This document shows positions 5,298 through 11,757 of a DNA stretch of 11,757 nucleotides, piece after piece. The position numbers and the translations under genes are program-made. The notes beneath the pieces were generated by a model. The model saw nothing but the letters and a program-made list of their open reading frames with translations, did no database searches and was not told the origin of the DNA. The stretch comes from an uncultured Bacilli bacterium (lineage in GTDB: Bacteria > Bacillota_I > Bacilli_A > ML615J-28 > CAG-313): positions 1 through 11,757 of the forward strand of contig CANQWZ010000039.1 in assembly GCA_947627685.1 (NCBI GenBank), given 5' to 3'. Every line of letters starts with the position of its first letter. Position 1 is the stretch's first letter.

Positions 5298-7236
5298 ATT
5301 CTTTTTCAATATTAATAAACCAAGGTAAATTACTTTTTTTAAAATACATCGTTTTAGCATATTCATTAAAACTTGCATAAAAACCAGTAGTTGGATTAAT
5401 CTCGATACCAATAACATCATCTGGTGTATCATACCACGTTTTAGGTTTATTAGTAATTTTATAATATGCTTCAACCGTATCAGCCCAAATATATTTGCCA
5501 AATTTAGCATCATTAGTAGAAATAATAGGATCGTTATTATCATAACCAGTCCAAACACTAACTACAATATCAGGATTATAACCCACCATCCAATTATCAG
5601 TATCAGTTGAACCACTTTTGGCCGCATACTTGGTTGATAGAAGACTTTTAATACTAACACCAGTAGGTCTAATATTATAAGTCATATTATTATCAAAAAC
5701 CGAAGTCATTGCTTCATTTAATAAATATACATCACTACTATCTGCGATACGGCTTTTTTTAGGTGTTGCCTCATACAAAACCTCATCATCCATCGTTGTT
5801 ATTTTGGTAATCATGGTTGGCTCTACCCTTTCACCAAGATTGGCAAGTATCGCATAAGCTTCCGTTAATTCTTTAACCGATACTTCCTTTACTCCAAGGG
5901 CAAGTGATGGAATAGATGGAATATCACCCTTAATTCCAAATCTTTTTAAAGTGTTAACCATTTTATCGCAACCTAAAAATAAATGAGTTTTAACAGCGTA
6001 AATATTATCACTAGTAGCAAGTGCATAAGCCATAGATACATCAAACCCCGCATAAATGCTTTGAAAATTAGTAGGGGCATAAGCAATATTGTCATAGTAA
6101 AAGGTTGTTGGTTCACTTGCAAATGTTGTTGCAACCGTAAAACCATTTTCAAGCGCTGTTAAATAAAGAAAAGGTTTAATAGATGAACCCGGTTGCCTAA
6201 TGCTAGAAGTAGCTCTATTATAAGCACTTTTTTCATAATCTTTACCACCTACTACCGCAAGAACGTACCCCGTTTTAGGATCTATGGCGTATACCGCCAC
6301 TTCAATATCACTATTAGGAGTTCTTTTTTTTATACTTTCATTGATAGCATTATAAAATTTAGTATCTAGAGTTGTATATACTTTGATGCCGGCGTAGCTT
6401 TCATTATTAATTTTAGGCATCTTTTTTAAAGCATCTAAAACTAAATCTTGAAAATAGGGTGCATTAATAACATCATCATTAGGATTATTACCAACACAGC
6501 TAATAGAAGATGCTCTTGCGACATTATATTCTTCAAGACTAATTACTTCATCACTTAACATTTCTTTTAAAATTAGATTGCGTCTTTCTTCATTATTAAT
6601 AGGATTTTTAATTGGTGAATAAATAGTTGGTCCTTTGGGAATACTAGCAATAGTTACGGCCTCTATTAAAGATAGTTCGCTTGCATGTTTATTAAAATAA
6701 TAAATACTAGCATCCTCAACCCCATAAATGCCATGATCAAAATAAATAGAGTTTAAATAGCCTTCTAATATTTCGTCTTTAGAATATTTTTTCTCAATAT
6801 TTAAGGCAATTAAAATCTCATTAATTTTTCTTTTCCACGTTTTTTCTTGTGTTAAATATAAATTTCTAACATACTGCTGGGTGATGGTTGAGGCACCTTC
6901 AGTTATTTTATTATTTTTAAGGTTTTTCAATAAAGCCCCACCCATTCTAATAATATCAATACCATGATGTTGATAAAAACGTTTATCTTCAACTGCTATA
7001 AAAGCCTTTTTAAGATAAGAAGATATATTATCTAATTTAACATATGATTGTTTCTTACCATTTGAATAACTTAAATATTTATAATTATTACTATCATATA
7101 ATTCAACATTAATGATTTGAGGCATTTGATAATTCATGTTAGTAGTAATAATGGCAATTGTTAAAATAAAAAGAGCCAAAAATAAAGTAGAAGCAATAAT
7201 TAAGACCTTAAAAACTTTAAAAATATTTTTTTTCAT
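5296..7236 (-). CDS. Class A penicillin-binding protein (bifunctional GT51 glycosyltransferase/transpeptidase)
   Basis: This protein polymerises and cross-links peptidoglycan outside the membrane. The 646 residues start with a short basic cytoplasmic tail and one membrane anchor (about 11-31). The GT51 domain has motif AVEDKRFYQHHGID (81-94, catalytic E83), GASTITQQ (114-121), and KRKINEILIALNIEKKYSK (135-153) with E140. The penicillin-binding domain has the active-site box SSIK (351-354, acyl Ser351) within RQPGSSIKPF, the SDN box (409-411), and KSG (540-542) in place of the more common KTG. The chain ends soon after the transpeptidase domain without a long tail, so it is compact. The start follows GGTGATT by about 6 bases. 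It lies 70 bases downstream of a small - strand gene with no terminator between, so cotranscription is likely. It proves the host is walled. Confidence 0.95.
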   Translation of the reverse strand: MKKNIFKVFKVLIIASTLFLALFILTIAIITTNMNYQMPQIINVELYDSNNYKYLSYSNGKKQSYVKLDNISSYLKKAFIAVEDKRFYQHHGIDIIRMGGALLKNLKNNKITEGASTITQQYVRNLYLTQEKTWKRKINEILIALNIEKKYSKDEILEGYLNSIYFDHGIYGVEDASIYYFNKHASELSLIEAVTIASIPKGPTIYSPIKNPINNEERRNLILKEMLSDEVISLEEYNVARASSISCVGNNPNDDVINAPYFQDLVLDALKKMPKINNESYAGIKVYTTLDTKFYNAINESIKKRTPNSDIEVAVYAIDPKTGYVLAVVGGKDYEKSAYNRATSSIRQPGSSIKPFLYLTALENGFTVATTFASEPTTFYYDNIAYAPTNFQSIYAGFDVSMAYALATSDNIYAVKTHLFLGCDKMVNTLKRFGIKGDIPSIPSLALGVKEVSVKELTEAYAILANLGERVEPTMITKITTMDDEVLYEATPKKSRIADSSDVYLLNEAMTSVFDNNMTYNIRPTGVSIKSLLSTKYAAKSGSTDTDNWMVGYNPDIVVSVWTGYDNNDPIISTNDAKFGKYIWADTVEAYYKITNKPKTWYDTPDDVIGIEINPTTGFYASFNEYAKTMYFKKSNLPWFINIEKE

Positions 7237-7306
7237 TCTTAATCACCGCTTATATTTTGGCAAATTTAATAAATTTTATACAAACTAAAAAATCCAAATT
7301 ATTGCA

Positions 7307-7618
7307 TTACAAAATTTCATCATTTAAAATGGCTTTAATGGTAGAAGGAATCATCTTAGTATAAAAAATATTTTCTACTGATGTGGCATGAAAAAAATTA
7401 GTAACAATTATCGCCCGATCGGTTAAAATTTTAGTATCTTTTAAATTACTAATTAACATAGCATCATCAAAAAGAAGATAGTTAAAATTAATTTTTTGAT
7501 CATTTAGGATAAGAGTATTTTCATCAACTAAAACAATCGCCTTTTTAATTTGACAATAATCTAAATTAGATAATTCTATATCTTGCTTTGATAAAATAAT
7601 AAATTGATAAAATAGCAT
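7307..7618 (-). CDS. Small protein of unknown function (103 aa)
   Basis: I do not recognise this protein. It is 103 residues long, with no signal peptide, no membrane span and no cysteine cluster. It looks alpha/beta: alternating hydrophobic strands such as KKAIVLVDENTLILNDQKI and FNYLLFDDAMLI, then a more polar C-terminal part. A good Shine-Dalgarno, AAGAGGT, lies about 10 bases before its ATG, and an extended -10 promoter is placed just upstream, so it is very probably expressed. It precedes the penicillin-binding protein gene on the same strand with 70 bases between, which suggests an envelope-related partner, but this is context only. The coding sequence shows normal AT-rich codon use like its neighbours. 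Confidence 0.72.
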   Translation of the reverse strand: MLFYQFIILSKQDIELSNLDYCQIKKAIVLVDENTLILNDQKINFNYLLFDDAMLISNLKDTKILTDRAIIVTNFFHATSVENIFYTKMIPSTIKAILNDEIL

Positions 7619-7622
7619 TAAT

Positions 7623-7642
7623 TAATTACCTCTTGGTAATTA
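7623..7642. repeat. 8-bp inverted repeat over the -10 box and ribosome-binding site of the small gene
   Basis: TAATTACC (7623-7630) and GGTAATTA (7635-7642) are perfect reverse complements around TCTT. On the - strand this covers part of the TATAAT box (7644-7639), the likely start point and the AAGAGGT Shine-Dalgarno. It could be a repressor operator or, if inside the transcript, a hairpin that hides the ribosome-binding site. Neither role is proven. Confidence 0.6.
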
Positions 7643-7646
7643 TAAC
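7639..7646 (-). promoter_or_regulatory. Extended -10 promoter for the small gene and penicillin-binding protein
   Basis: On the - strand the sequence reads TGTTATAAT, a perfect -10 box (7644-7639) with the TG extension. Only a weak -35 (TATTAG, 17 bases upstream) is seen, which is acceptable for extended -10 promoters. It lies about 21 bases before the ATG at 7618 and diverges from the promoter of the zinc-ribbon operon. Confidence 0.68.
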
Positions 7647-7685
7647 ACATAAAAGTAAGTGCTAATAAATTAAAGCATTAAATGA

Positions 7686-7714
7686 TTTACAAAACTTTAG
7701 CTTTGTGCTATAAT
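7686..7714 (+). promoter_or_regulatory. Sigma-A promoter of the zinc-ribbon/ychF/cca/yhaM operon
   Basis: The -35 box TTTACA (7686-7691, one mismatch) is separated by 17 bases from a perfect TATAAT (7709-7714) that also carries the extended TGn element (TGC at 7706-7708). Transcription would start near 7721, 20 bases before the ATG. No other promoter of this quality is seen in the tight gaps downstream, so it probably drives the four-gene unit. Confidence 0.85.
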
Positions 7715-7740
7715 AAGCATAAGAAGAAACAGGTGGAAAT

Positions 7741-8556
7741 ATGAAAATAAGATGTAAAAATTGTTATCGTGTTTTGAATCCTAATGAAGAATATTGTACC
7801 AATTGTGGTGAACATAGTGCTAGAATGCAACAAGCAATGTTAACCGGTAATTATGGACCAGATGCCACCGGTAAATTAAAAATAGCTCTTACCATCTTTG
7901 GAATTGCGGGGTTTATTATTTGTGGCCTTTTACAAGTTGTTTTTGCCTTAATCGAAAATAAGATAAATGATGGAAATGGTTATACCAATTTATTTTGTGA
8001 ATCTAATAGTTTATTTTATAGTAGTATATTAACTATTATAATAACACTAGTGGTATTTAGAAAAGACCTTAAAGACTATTTCCCCACTATTAATAAAAAA
8101 CAACTTTTAGGTAGTATCCTAATTGCTATTTTAGTAAGTGCTATTGTAATAATACTTACTAATTTATCTAATTTTACTTTGCTATTTCCTAAATATATTG
8201 TAAACTATTTAAAGACGGATGACAAAGTTTTTTTTGATATTGTTGGTAGTTGTATCTTTAAAATAGTAATAGGCGCTATTTTGGTGGGTATTTCAGTAGA
8301 AATTTTAGGGCATAAATATTTAGTAGATGCTCTTGATGAAACATTACTTGGTGATAAAGCTATTTATTTTATTACTGTTATAGCTTCTACTTTTATGGAA
8401 GTAATTTGGATTATGTCCATAGATGTTTTAGTAGTTAGTTTAATTATTAATTTAGCAACTACGGGTATATATATGTATACAAATCGCAATCTTTTAATTA
8501 ATATTATTATGCGCGTTTTGATAACTATTATAGCTGTCGTAATATTTATAATTTGA
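7741..8556 (+). CDS. Zinc-ribbon multispan membrane protein, possibly a degenerate CPBP-like protein
   Basis: The 271-residue protein begins with a four-cysteine zinc ribbon, RCKNCYRVLNPNEEYCTNCG (C5, C8, C19, C22), on the cytoplasmic side, followed by a short linker and about six to seven hydrophobic spans (near 47-70, 92-106, 121-140, 165-186, 205-238, 250-271). Zinc ribbons fused to membrane domains are frequent in Firmicutes, including CPBP/ABI intramembrane proteases. The tail TTGIYMYTNRNLLINIIMRVLI resembles the end of a CPBP domain, but the conserved EExxxR and catalytic His residues are not found, so protease activity is unlikely. The ATG follows AGGTGG by 4 bases. It is first in the operon, and its TGA stop lies inside the ychF ribosome-binding site. 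Function unknown. Confidence 0.82.
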   Translation: MKIRCKNCYRVLNPNEEYCTNCGEHSARMQQAMLTGNYGPDATGKLKIALTIFGIAGFIICGLLQVVFALIENKINDGNGYTNLFCESNSLFYSSILTIIITLVVFRKDLKDYFPTINKKQLLGSILIAILVSAIVIILTNLSNFTLLFPKYIVNYLKTDDKVFFDIVGSCIFKIVIGAILVGISVEILGHKYLVDALDETLLGDKAIYFITVIASTFMEVIWIMSIDVLVVSLIINLATTGIYMYTNRNLLINIIMRVLITIIAVVIFII

Positions 8557-8566
8557 GGTGGAAAAA

Positions 8567-9664
8567 ATGGGACTAACAGCAGGAATTGTTGGCTTACCAA
8601 ATGTTGGCAAGTCAACATTATTTAATGCCATAACAAAAGCGAATGCTTTCGCAGCAAACTTTCCTTTCGCAACAATCGAACCAAATGTTGGCATTGTTGA
8701 AGTAAAAGATGAAAGATTAAACAAAATTGTCGAGATAATTAAACCAAGAAGTATTGTTCCAACTTCCTTTTCTTTTACGGACATTGCAGGACTTGTTAAG
8801 GGTGCAAGTAAAGGTGAAGGACTTGGTAATCAGTTTTTATCGCATATAAGAGATGTAGATGCCATTTGTGAAGTAGTACGTTGCTTTGATGATCCTAATA
8901 TTGTTCATGTTGAAGGTAAAATTGATCCGCTTAGTGATATTGCCGTTATCAATTTAGAATTAATACTAGCTGATTTAGAAGTTGTTGAAAAAAGATTACC
9001 TAAAATTGAAAAGAAGGCTTTATTAAAGGTTGATAGTGAATCCGTTTTTGAATATCAAATTTTAAAAAAGTTACAAGATGCTTTCTTAAAAGAACTACCA
9101 GCTAGAATGGTAAACTTAACCTTAGAAGAAAAGCAATACATCAAAAATTATCAATTTTTAACGATGAAACCAATCCTTTATGTTGCTAATGTCGCAGAAG
9201 AAGATATTGCTAGTGGTAACAAATACGTTGATTTAGTTAAAGAATATGCGCAAAAAGAAGGATCTAAAATAGTTGTTATTTCGGCGAAAATTGAAGAAGA
9301 ATTAAGCATGTTAGATGAAGATGATCGGCAAATATTCTTAGAAGATTTAGGACTTAAAGAAAGTGGCATAGATGTCCTTGTTAGAGAAGCCTATAGCCTT
9401 TTAGGTCTTTGTACTTTCTTTACGGCTGGTGAAAAAGAATGTCGAGCTTGGACTTTTAAAAAAGGTATGCTTGCACCACAATGTGCCGGTATCATTCATA
9501 GTGATTTTGAAAAAGGCTTTATTAAAGCTGAAACTTATTCATATGATGATTTAATTGCTTTTGGTACACCTTTAAAAGTTAAAGAAGCTGGTAAAGTTAG
9601 ACTAGAAGGAAAAGACTATGAAGTCAAAGATGGAGATATAATGTTATTTAGATTTAATGTATAA
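8567..9664 (+). CDS. ychF: Ribosome-binding ATPase YchF (Obg-family, OLA1-like)
   Basis: YchF is a universally conserved Obg-family P-loop protein that prefers ATP, binds ribosomes and affects stress and translation. The 365 residues match the family length. The P-loop GIVGLPNVGKST (6-17) and NFPFATIEPN (31-40) come first, then TDIAGLVKGASKGEGLGNQF (71-90). The NVAE motif (208-211) replaces the GTPase NKxD motif, which explains the ATP preference. The central coiled-coil part (about 130-190) precedes the C-terminal TGS-like domain starting near FFTAGEKECRAWTFKKG (284-300). The ATG at 8567 is chosen because GAGGTGG (8555-8561) is its Shine-Dalgarno; a GTG at 8558 lies within that site. The Shine-Dalgarno overlaps the stop of the upstream gene, so translation is coupled. 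Confidence 0.97.
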   Translation: MGLTAGIVGLPNVGKSTLFNAITKANAFAANFPFATIEPNVGIVEVKDERLNKIVEIIKPRSIVPTSFSFTDIAGLVKGASKGEGLGNQFLSHIRDVDAICEVVRCFDDPNIVHVEGKIDPLSDIAVINLELILADLEVVEKRLPKIEKKALLKVDSESVFEYQILKKLQDAFLKELPARMVNLTLEEKQYIKNYQFLTMKPILYVANVAEEDIASGNKYVDLVKEYAQKEGSKIVVISAKIEEELSMLDEDDRQIFLEDLGLKESGIDVLVREAYSLLGLCTFFTAGEKECRAWTFKKGMLAPQCAGIIHSDFEKGFIKAETYSYDDLIAFGTPLKVKEAGKVRLEGKDYEVKDGDIMLFRFNV

Positions 9665-9679
9665 AAAAGGGGTGAAATC

Positions 9680-11314
9680 ATGGATGAAAAAAATCTTTAC
9701 TTAGAATCATTAAAAGTACGTAATTATGAAATGTATAAATACTTTAAAAGGGGAATAGAAATAATCAGTATTTTAAAAGAAAAGACATATGAAGCTTATA
9801 TTGTTGGTGGTGCAGTCCGTGATTTTCTTTTAAATATTGATTTTAATGATATTGATATCGCCACCAATGCAACACCTTCTACTATTAAAGAAATCTTTTC
9901 GGAATTTGATCTAGATGATACATATGAAAATTTAGGTTCTATTGTCATAAAAGAAGCAGGTTTCCGTTATGAAATTACTACCTTTAGAAACGAAGAATAT
10001 GTAAAATATAAAATCAAAGATGTGCATTATTCGCAAAAGTTAGTTGAAGATATAATTAGAAGAGATTATACAATTAATGCTTTAGCTCTAACCCCTAACT
10101 TAACCATTGTTGATTTAGTAGATGGACAAAAGGATTTAGAAAATGGCGTTGTTAGAATTATAGGTAGTGCTAAAAGACGTTTCAAAGATGATCCAACACG
10201 CATTTTTAGGGGTTTATTGTTAGTTGCTAAATATAATTTTCATGTTGAACTTAACACTGAAAAAGGCATGCGAAAAGGTCGCAATGACTTAAAAATGTTA
10301 GGTGATAATAAAATCATTCCCATAATGATAAAAATTTTACAAGAAAAATATGGTCTAAAAGCCTTAAAGATTATTGATGATAATAATCTATTTAAATTTT
10401 TACCAAATTATTCATATTGGGTTAGATTAATAATTAAAAATTACAAGAAATTATCTTTAATTGAAAAGATGACCTTATTATATCGTATCATGGGTAATAT
10501 TCCTGATAATACCGGTCATAACCATAATGAACTTGAAGAAATTAATAAACTATTAGAACTTTCTAAACATATAACCGTTAATAAAGTAAGCCCAATAATG
10601 GTTTATAAAATAGGAGTTGAAGATTTATTAAAAGCTGATCGCATTGCAAAAGTTTATAGTCGTAAATATAAGAAGCAAAAACGTGAAATCAATAAAATTA
10701 ATCGTCATTTACCTATCCACTGTGCTAAAGAATTAGATTTTACCAATCTAGAATTAATTGATTTAGTAAAAAATGATGAGCAAAAAATAGCAAGAATCAT
10801 GAACGAATTAATTGCTAAAGTTGTTAATAAAGAAGTTCCTAATCGTAATTTTCAGTTAAAAAATGAAGTTTTAAAAATGATTAGTAAGGCAAATGCTACT
10901 AAGGATGATAATATCTTACGTCATAAAAAAGAAAATGATGAAGATTTTGATGATGCCAAAAAGGAAACTGAACTTTATCAAAAAGTATATGAGAACTATG
11001 ATGAAGATCCTAGTGCTGATTTTGATGCTTGGGACCAAATCCCCGTTGATGTTGATTATTATGAACAAATGGCAAATCCTAATGATAATAAACAAAAAGA
11101 AATATCTGATGTTGCTTTAAATGCCCTTAAAGAAGATTATCGTGAAGATTTTATGCATTTGTATCAAATCTATTTAAAAGGTGTAAAAGATTATTATAGT
11201 TTACCTGAACGTGAACAACGCGTACGATCAGAAGAATTAAAACAACAAGTCAAAGAATTCCTTTTACGAAATAATGAGAAATATCGGATTTTACATGAGA
11301 AAGGATTAATCTAA
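9680..11314 (+). CDS. cca: CCA-adding tRNA nucleotidyltransferase with a long C-terminal extension
   Basis: This enzyme adds or repairs the 3' CCA end of tRNAs without a nucleic-acid template. Class II motifs are present: IVGGAVRD (41-48), the metal-binding pair D57 and D59 in DFNDIDIATNA, EDIIRRDYTINAL (123-135), and DDPTRIFR (170-177), where DDxxR stands in for the EDxxR base-recognising motif. The later ER-type helix motif of other enzymes is weak here (LGDNKIIPIMIKIL). The family usually ends near residue 400-450; this protein has 544. Beyond about 405 there is a very acidic linker (KENDEDFDDA, YENYDEDPSADFDAWDQ) and then a charged helical stretch (475-544). No frameshift is visible. AAGGGGTGA precedes the ATG, 15 bases after ychF. 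A poly(A) polymerase alternative exists in this superfamily, but Firmicutes position favours Cca. Confidence 0.92.
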   Translation: MDEKNLYLESLKVRNYEMYKYFKRGIEIISILKEKTYEAYIVGGAVRDFLLNIDFNDIDIATNATPSTIKEIFSEFDLDDTYENLGSIVIKEAGFRYEITTFRNEEYVKYKIKDVHYSQKLVEDIIRRDYTINALALTPNLTIVDLVDGQKDLENGVVRIIGSAKRRFKDDPTRIFRGLLLVAKYNFHVELNTEKGMRKGRNDLKMLGDNKIIPIMIKILQEKYGLKALKIIDDNNLFKFLPNYSYWVRLIIKNYKKLSLIEKMTLLYRIMGNIPDNTGHNHNELEEINKLLELSKHITVNKVSPIMVYKIGVEDLLKADRIAKVYSRKYKKQKREINKINRHLPIHCAKELDFTNLELIDLVKNDEQKIARIMNELIAKVVNKEVPNRNFQLKNEVLKMISKANATKDDNILRHKKENDEDFDDAKKETELYQKVYENYDEDPSADFDAWDQIPVDVDYYEQMANPNDNKQKEISDVALNALKEDYREDFMHLYQIYLKGVKDYYSLPEREQRVRSEELKQQVKEFLLRNNEKYRILHEKGLI

Positions 11315-11757
11315 TGAAAAAGTTTATCGAAATGAAAATCAATGAAGATGTTGAGTTTTATGCCTTAGTAGAATCGATTCAAAAAAGATATACCCCTAAC
11401 AAAAGTGCCTACTATAGTATTACTTTATCAGATGGTGATAGTAGTATCGATGCTCGTGTTTGGGATGTTAATTTAGTTGAAAAAAATGAAGTTTCATCAA
11501 GTAGCATTTGTTACTTTAAAGCTCATATTAATGAATATGCGGGGAAAGCCCAATTTGTTATTAACAGTATCAGAAATGCTACTGATGAAGAAATCAAAGA
11601 TAAAAAGTTTTATCGTACAGCTCCTTTAACAAAAGAAGAGTTAAAAACTAACATTGAAATATATATAAATAAAATACAAAATACTATTCTAAAAAACCTA
11701 GTAGAAGGTTTAATTAGCAAAGTAGAAGATGATTTTTATTCCTATCCTGCTGCGATG
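11314..11757 (+). CDS. yhaM: 3'-5' exoribonuclease YhaM, 3'-truncated by the window edge
   Basis: The reading frame is open from ATG 11314 to the window end, giving 148 residues. It starts MKKFIEMKINEDVEFYALVE and contains an OB-fold, with SAYYSITLSDGDSSIDARVW (31-50) as the nucleic-acid-binding barrel strands. The segment reaching DDFYSYPAAM at the end is the lead-in to the HD phosphohydrolase domain, where YhaM reads F.YPAAK.HHNFVGGL; that catalytic part is outside the window. YhaM trims RNA 3' ends in Firmicutes. The ATG overlaps the cca stop by one base (TAATG) and follows AAGGA at 11301-11305, so the two are translationally coupled. Pairing of a tRNA 3'-end builder with a 3' exonuclease fits a shared RNA 3'-end role. 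Confidence 0.93.
   Translation, partial: MKKFIEMKINEDVEFYALVESIQKRYTPNKSAYYSITLSDGDSSIDARVWDVNLVEKNEVSSSSICYFKAHINEYAGKAQFVINSIRNATDEEIKDKKFYRTAPLTKEELKTNIEIYINKIQNTILKNLVEGLISKVEDDFYSYPAAM

Noticed and set aside
5277..5558. 93-residue - strand open frame at the end of the PBP gene
   Set aside because: It overlaps the PBP coding region in another frame, has low-complexity hydrophobic composition and no ribosome-binding site.
8558..8566. GTG start adding three residues to YchF
   Set aside because: The GTG is part of the GAGGTGG Shine-Dalgarno for the ATG at 8567, and YchF proteins begin at MG-x-x-x-GIVGLPNVGKS.
7741..8620. Mycoplasma-type code with TGA as Trp
   Set aside because: No conserved gene has an in-frame TGA, all Trp codons are TGG, and the TGA at 8554-8556 ends a gene exactly where the ychF ribosome-binding site begins.
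8364..8784. Two - strand open frames across the zinc-ribbon/ychF junction
   Set aside because: They are antisense to well-supported genes and show no independent signals.
10893..11120. 75-residue + strand frame inside cca
   Set aside because: It is a shifted-frame shadow of the Cca extension; its Met/Ile/Lys-rich composition is what out-of-frame GAT/AAA repeats give.
1..11757. CRISPR arrays, tRNA or rRNA genes, and riboswitches
   Set aside because: No regularly spaced repeats, no tRNA-like cloverleaf or CCA-ended gene, and no long structured leader were seen; the intergenic gaps are short.

Overview
The window is about 11.8 kb of AT-rich chromosomal DNA from a low-GC Firmicutes-type bacterium, probably a member of the Bacilli/Erysipelotrichia/RF39-like assemblage. 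Several things point this way: Gram-positive style Shine-Dalgarno sites (AGGAGG/GGTGA), near-consensus sigma-A promoters, a lipoprotein signal peptide, YhaM, and an MGDG-synthase/UgtP-type glycolipid glycosyltransferase. A class A penicillin-binding protein shows that the cell is walled, so it is not a true mycoplasma. Trp is always TGG and TGA acts as a stop, so the standard code applies. I cannot name a genus from the sequence alone.

Layout on the + strand, left part. The window opens with the 3' three quarters of tuf (EF-Tu), closed by a strong terminator. A consensus promoter overlapped by a perfect 23-bp palindrome then drives a three-gene unit: a MarR-type repressor, a divergent PlsY-family membrane acyltransferase, and an MGDG-synthase-like glycosyltransferase. 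I read this as a self-regulated membrane-lipid/glycolipid operon. A second unit follows, tatD plus an HtrA-like serine protease lipoprotein without a PDZ domain, ending in a symmetrical terminator.

Middle. The intergenic stretch of about 370 bp at 4923-5295 holds a decayed ISL3-like insertion sequence. It contains the C-terminal end of a frameshifted transposase, several copies of a 16-bp terminal-repeat motif, and hairpins. Beyond it, on the - strand, lie a bifunctional (GT51 + transpeptidase) penicillin-binding protein and, upstream of that, an unrecognised 103-residue protein.

Right part. A divergent promoter region at 7619-7740 serves the - strand pair and a + strand operon. That operon encodes a zinc-ribbon membrane protein, the ribosome-binding ATPase YchF, a CCA-adding tRNA nucleotidyltransferase with an unusual acidic C-terminal extension of about 140 residues, and the start of the 3'-5' exoribonuclease YhaM, which runs off the window. 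Tight spacing and coupled stop/start sites suggest cotranscription of these translation and RNA-maturation genes.

Most genes are housekeeping. The points most worth a second look are the MarR/PlsY-like/glycosyltransferase operon with its operator, the extended Cca, the IS relic with its multiple TIR copies, and the zinc-ribbon membrane protein fixed ahead of ychF.
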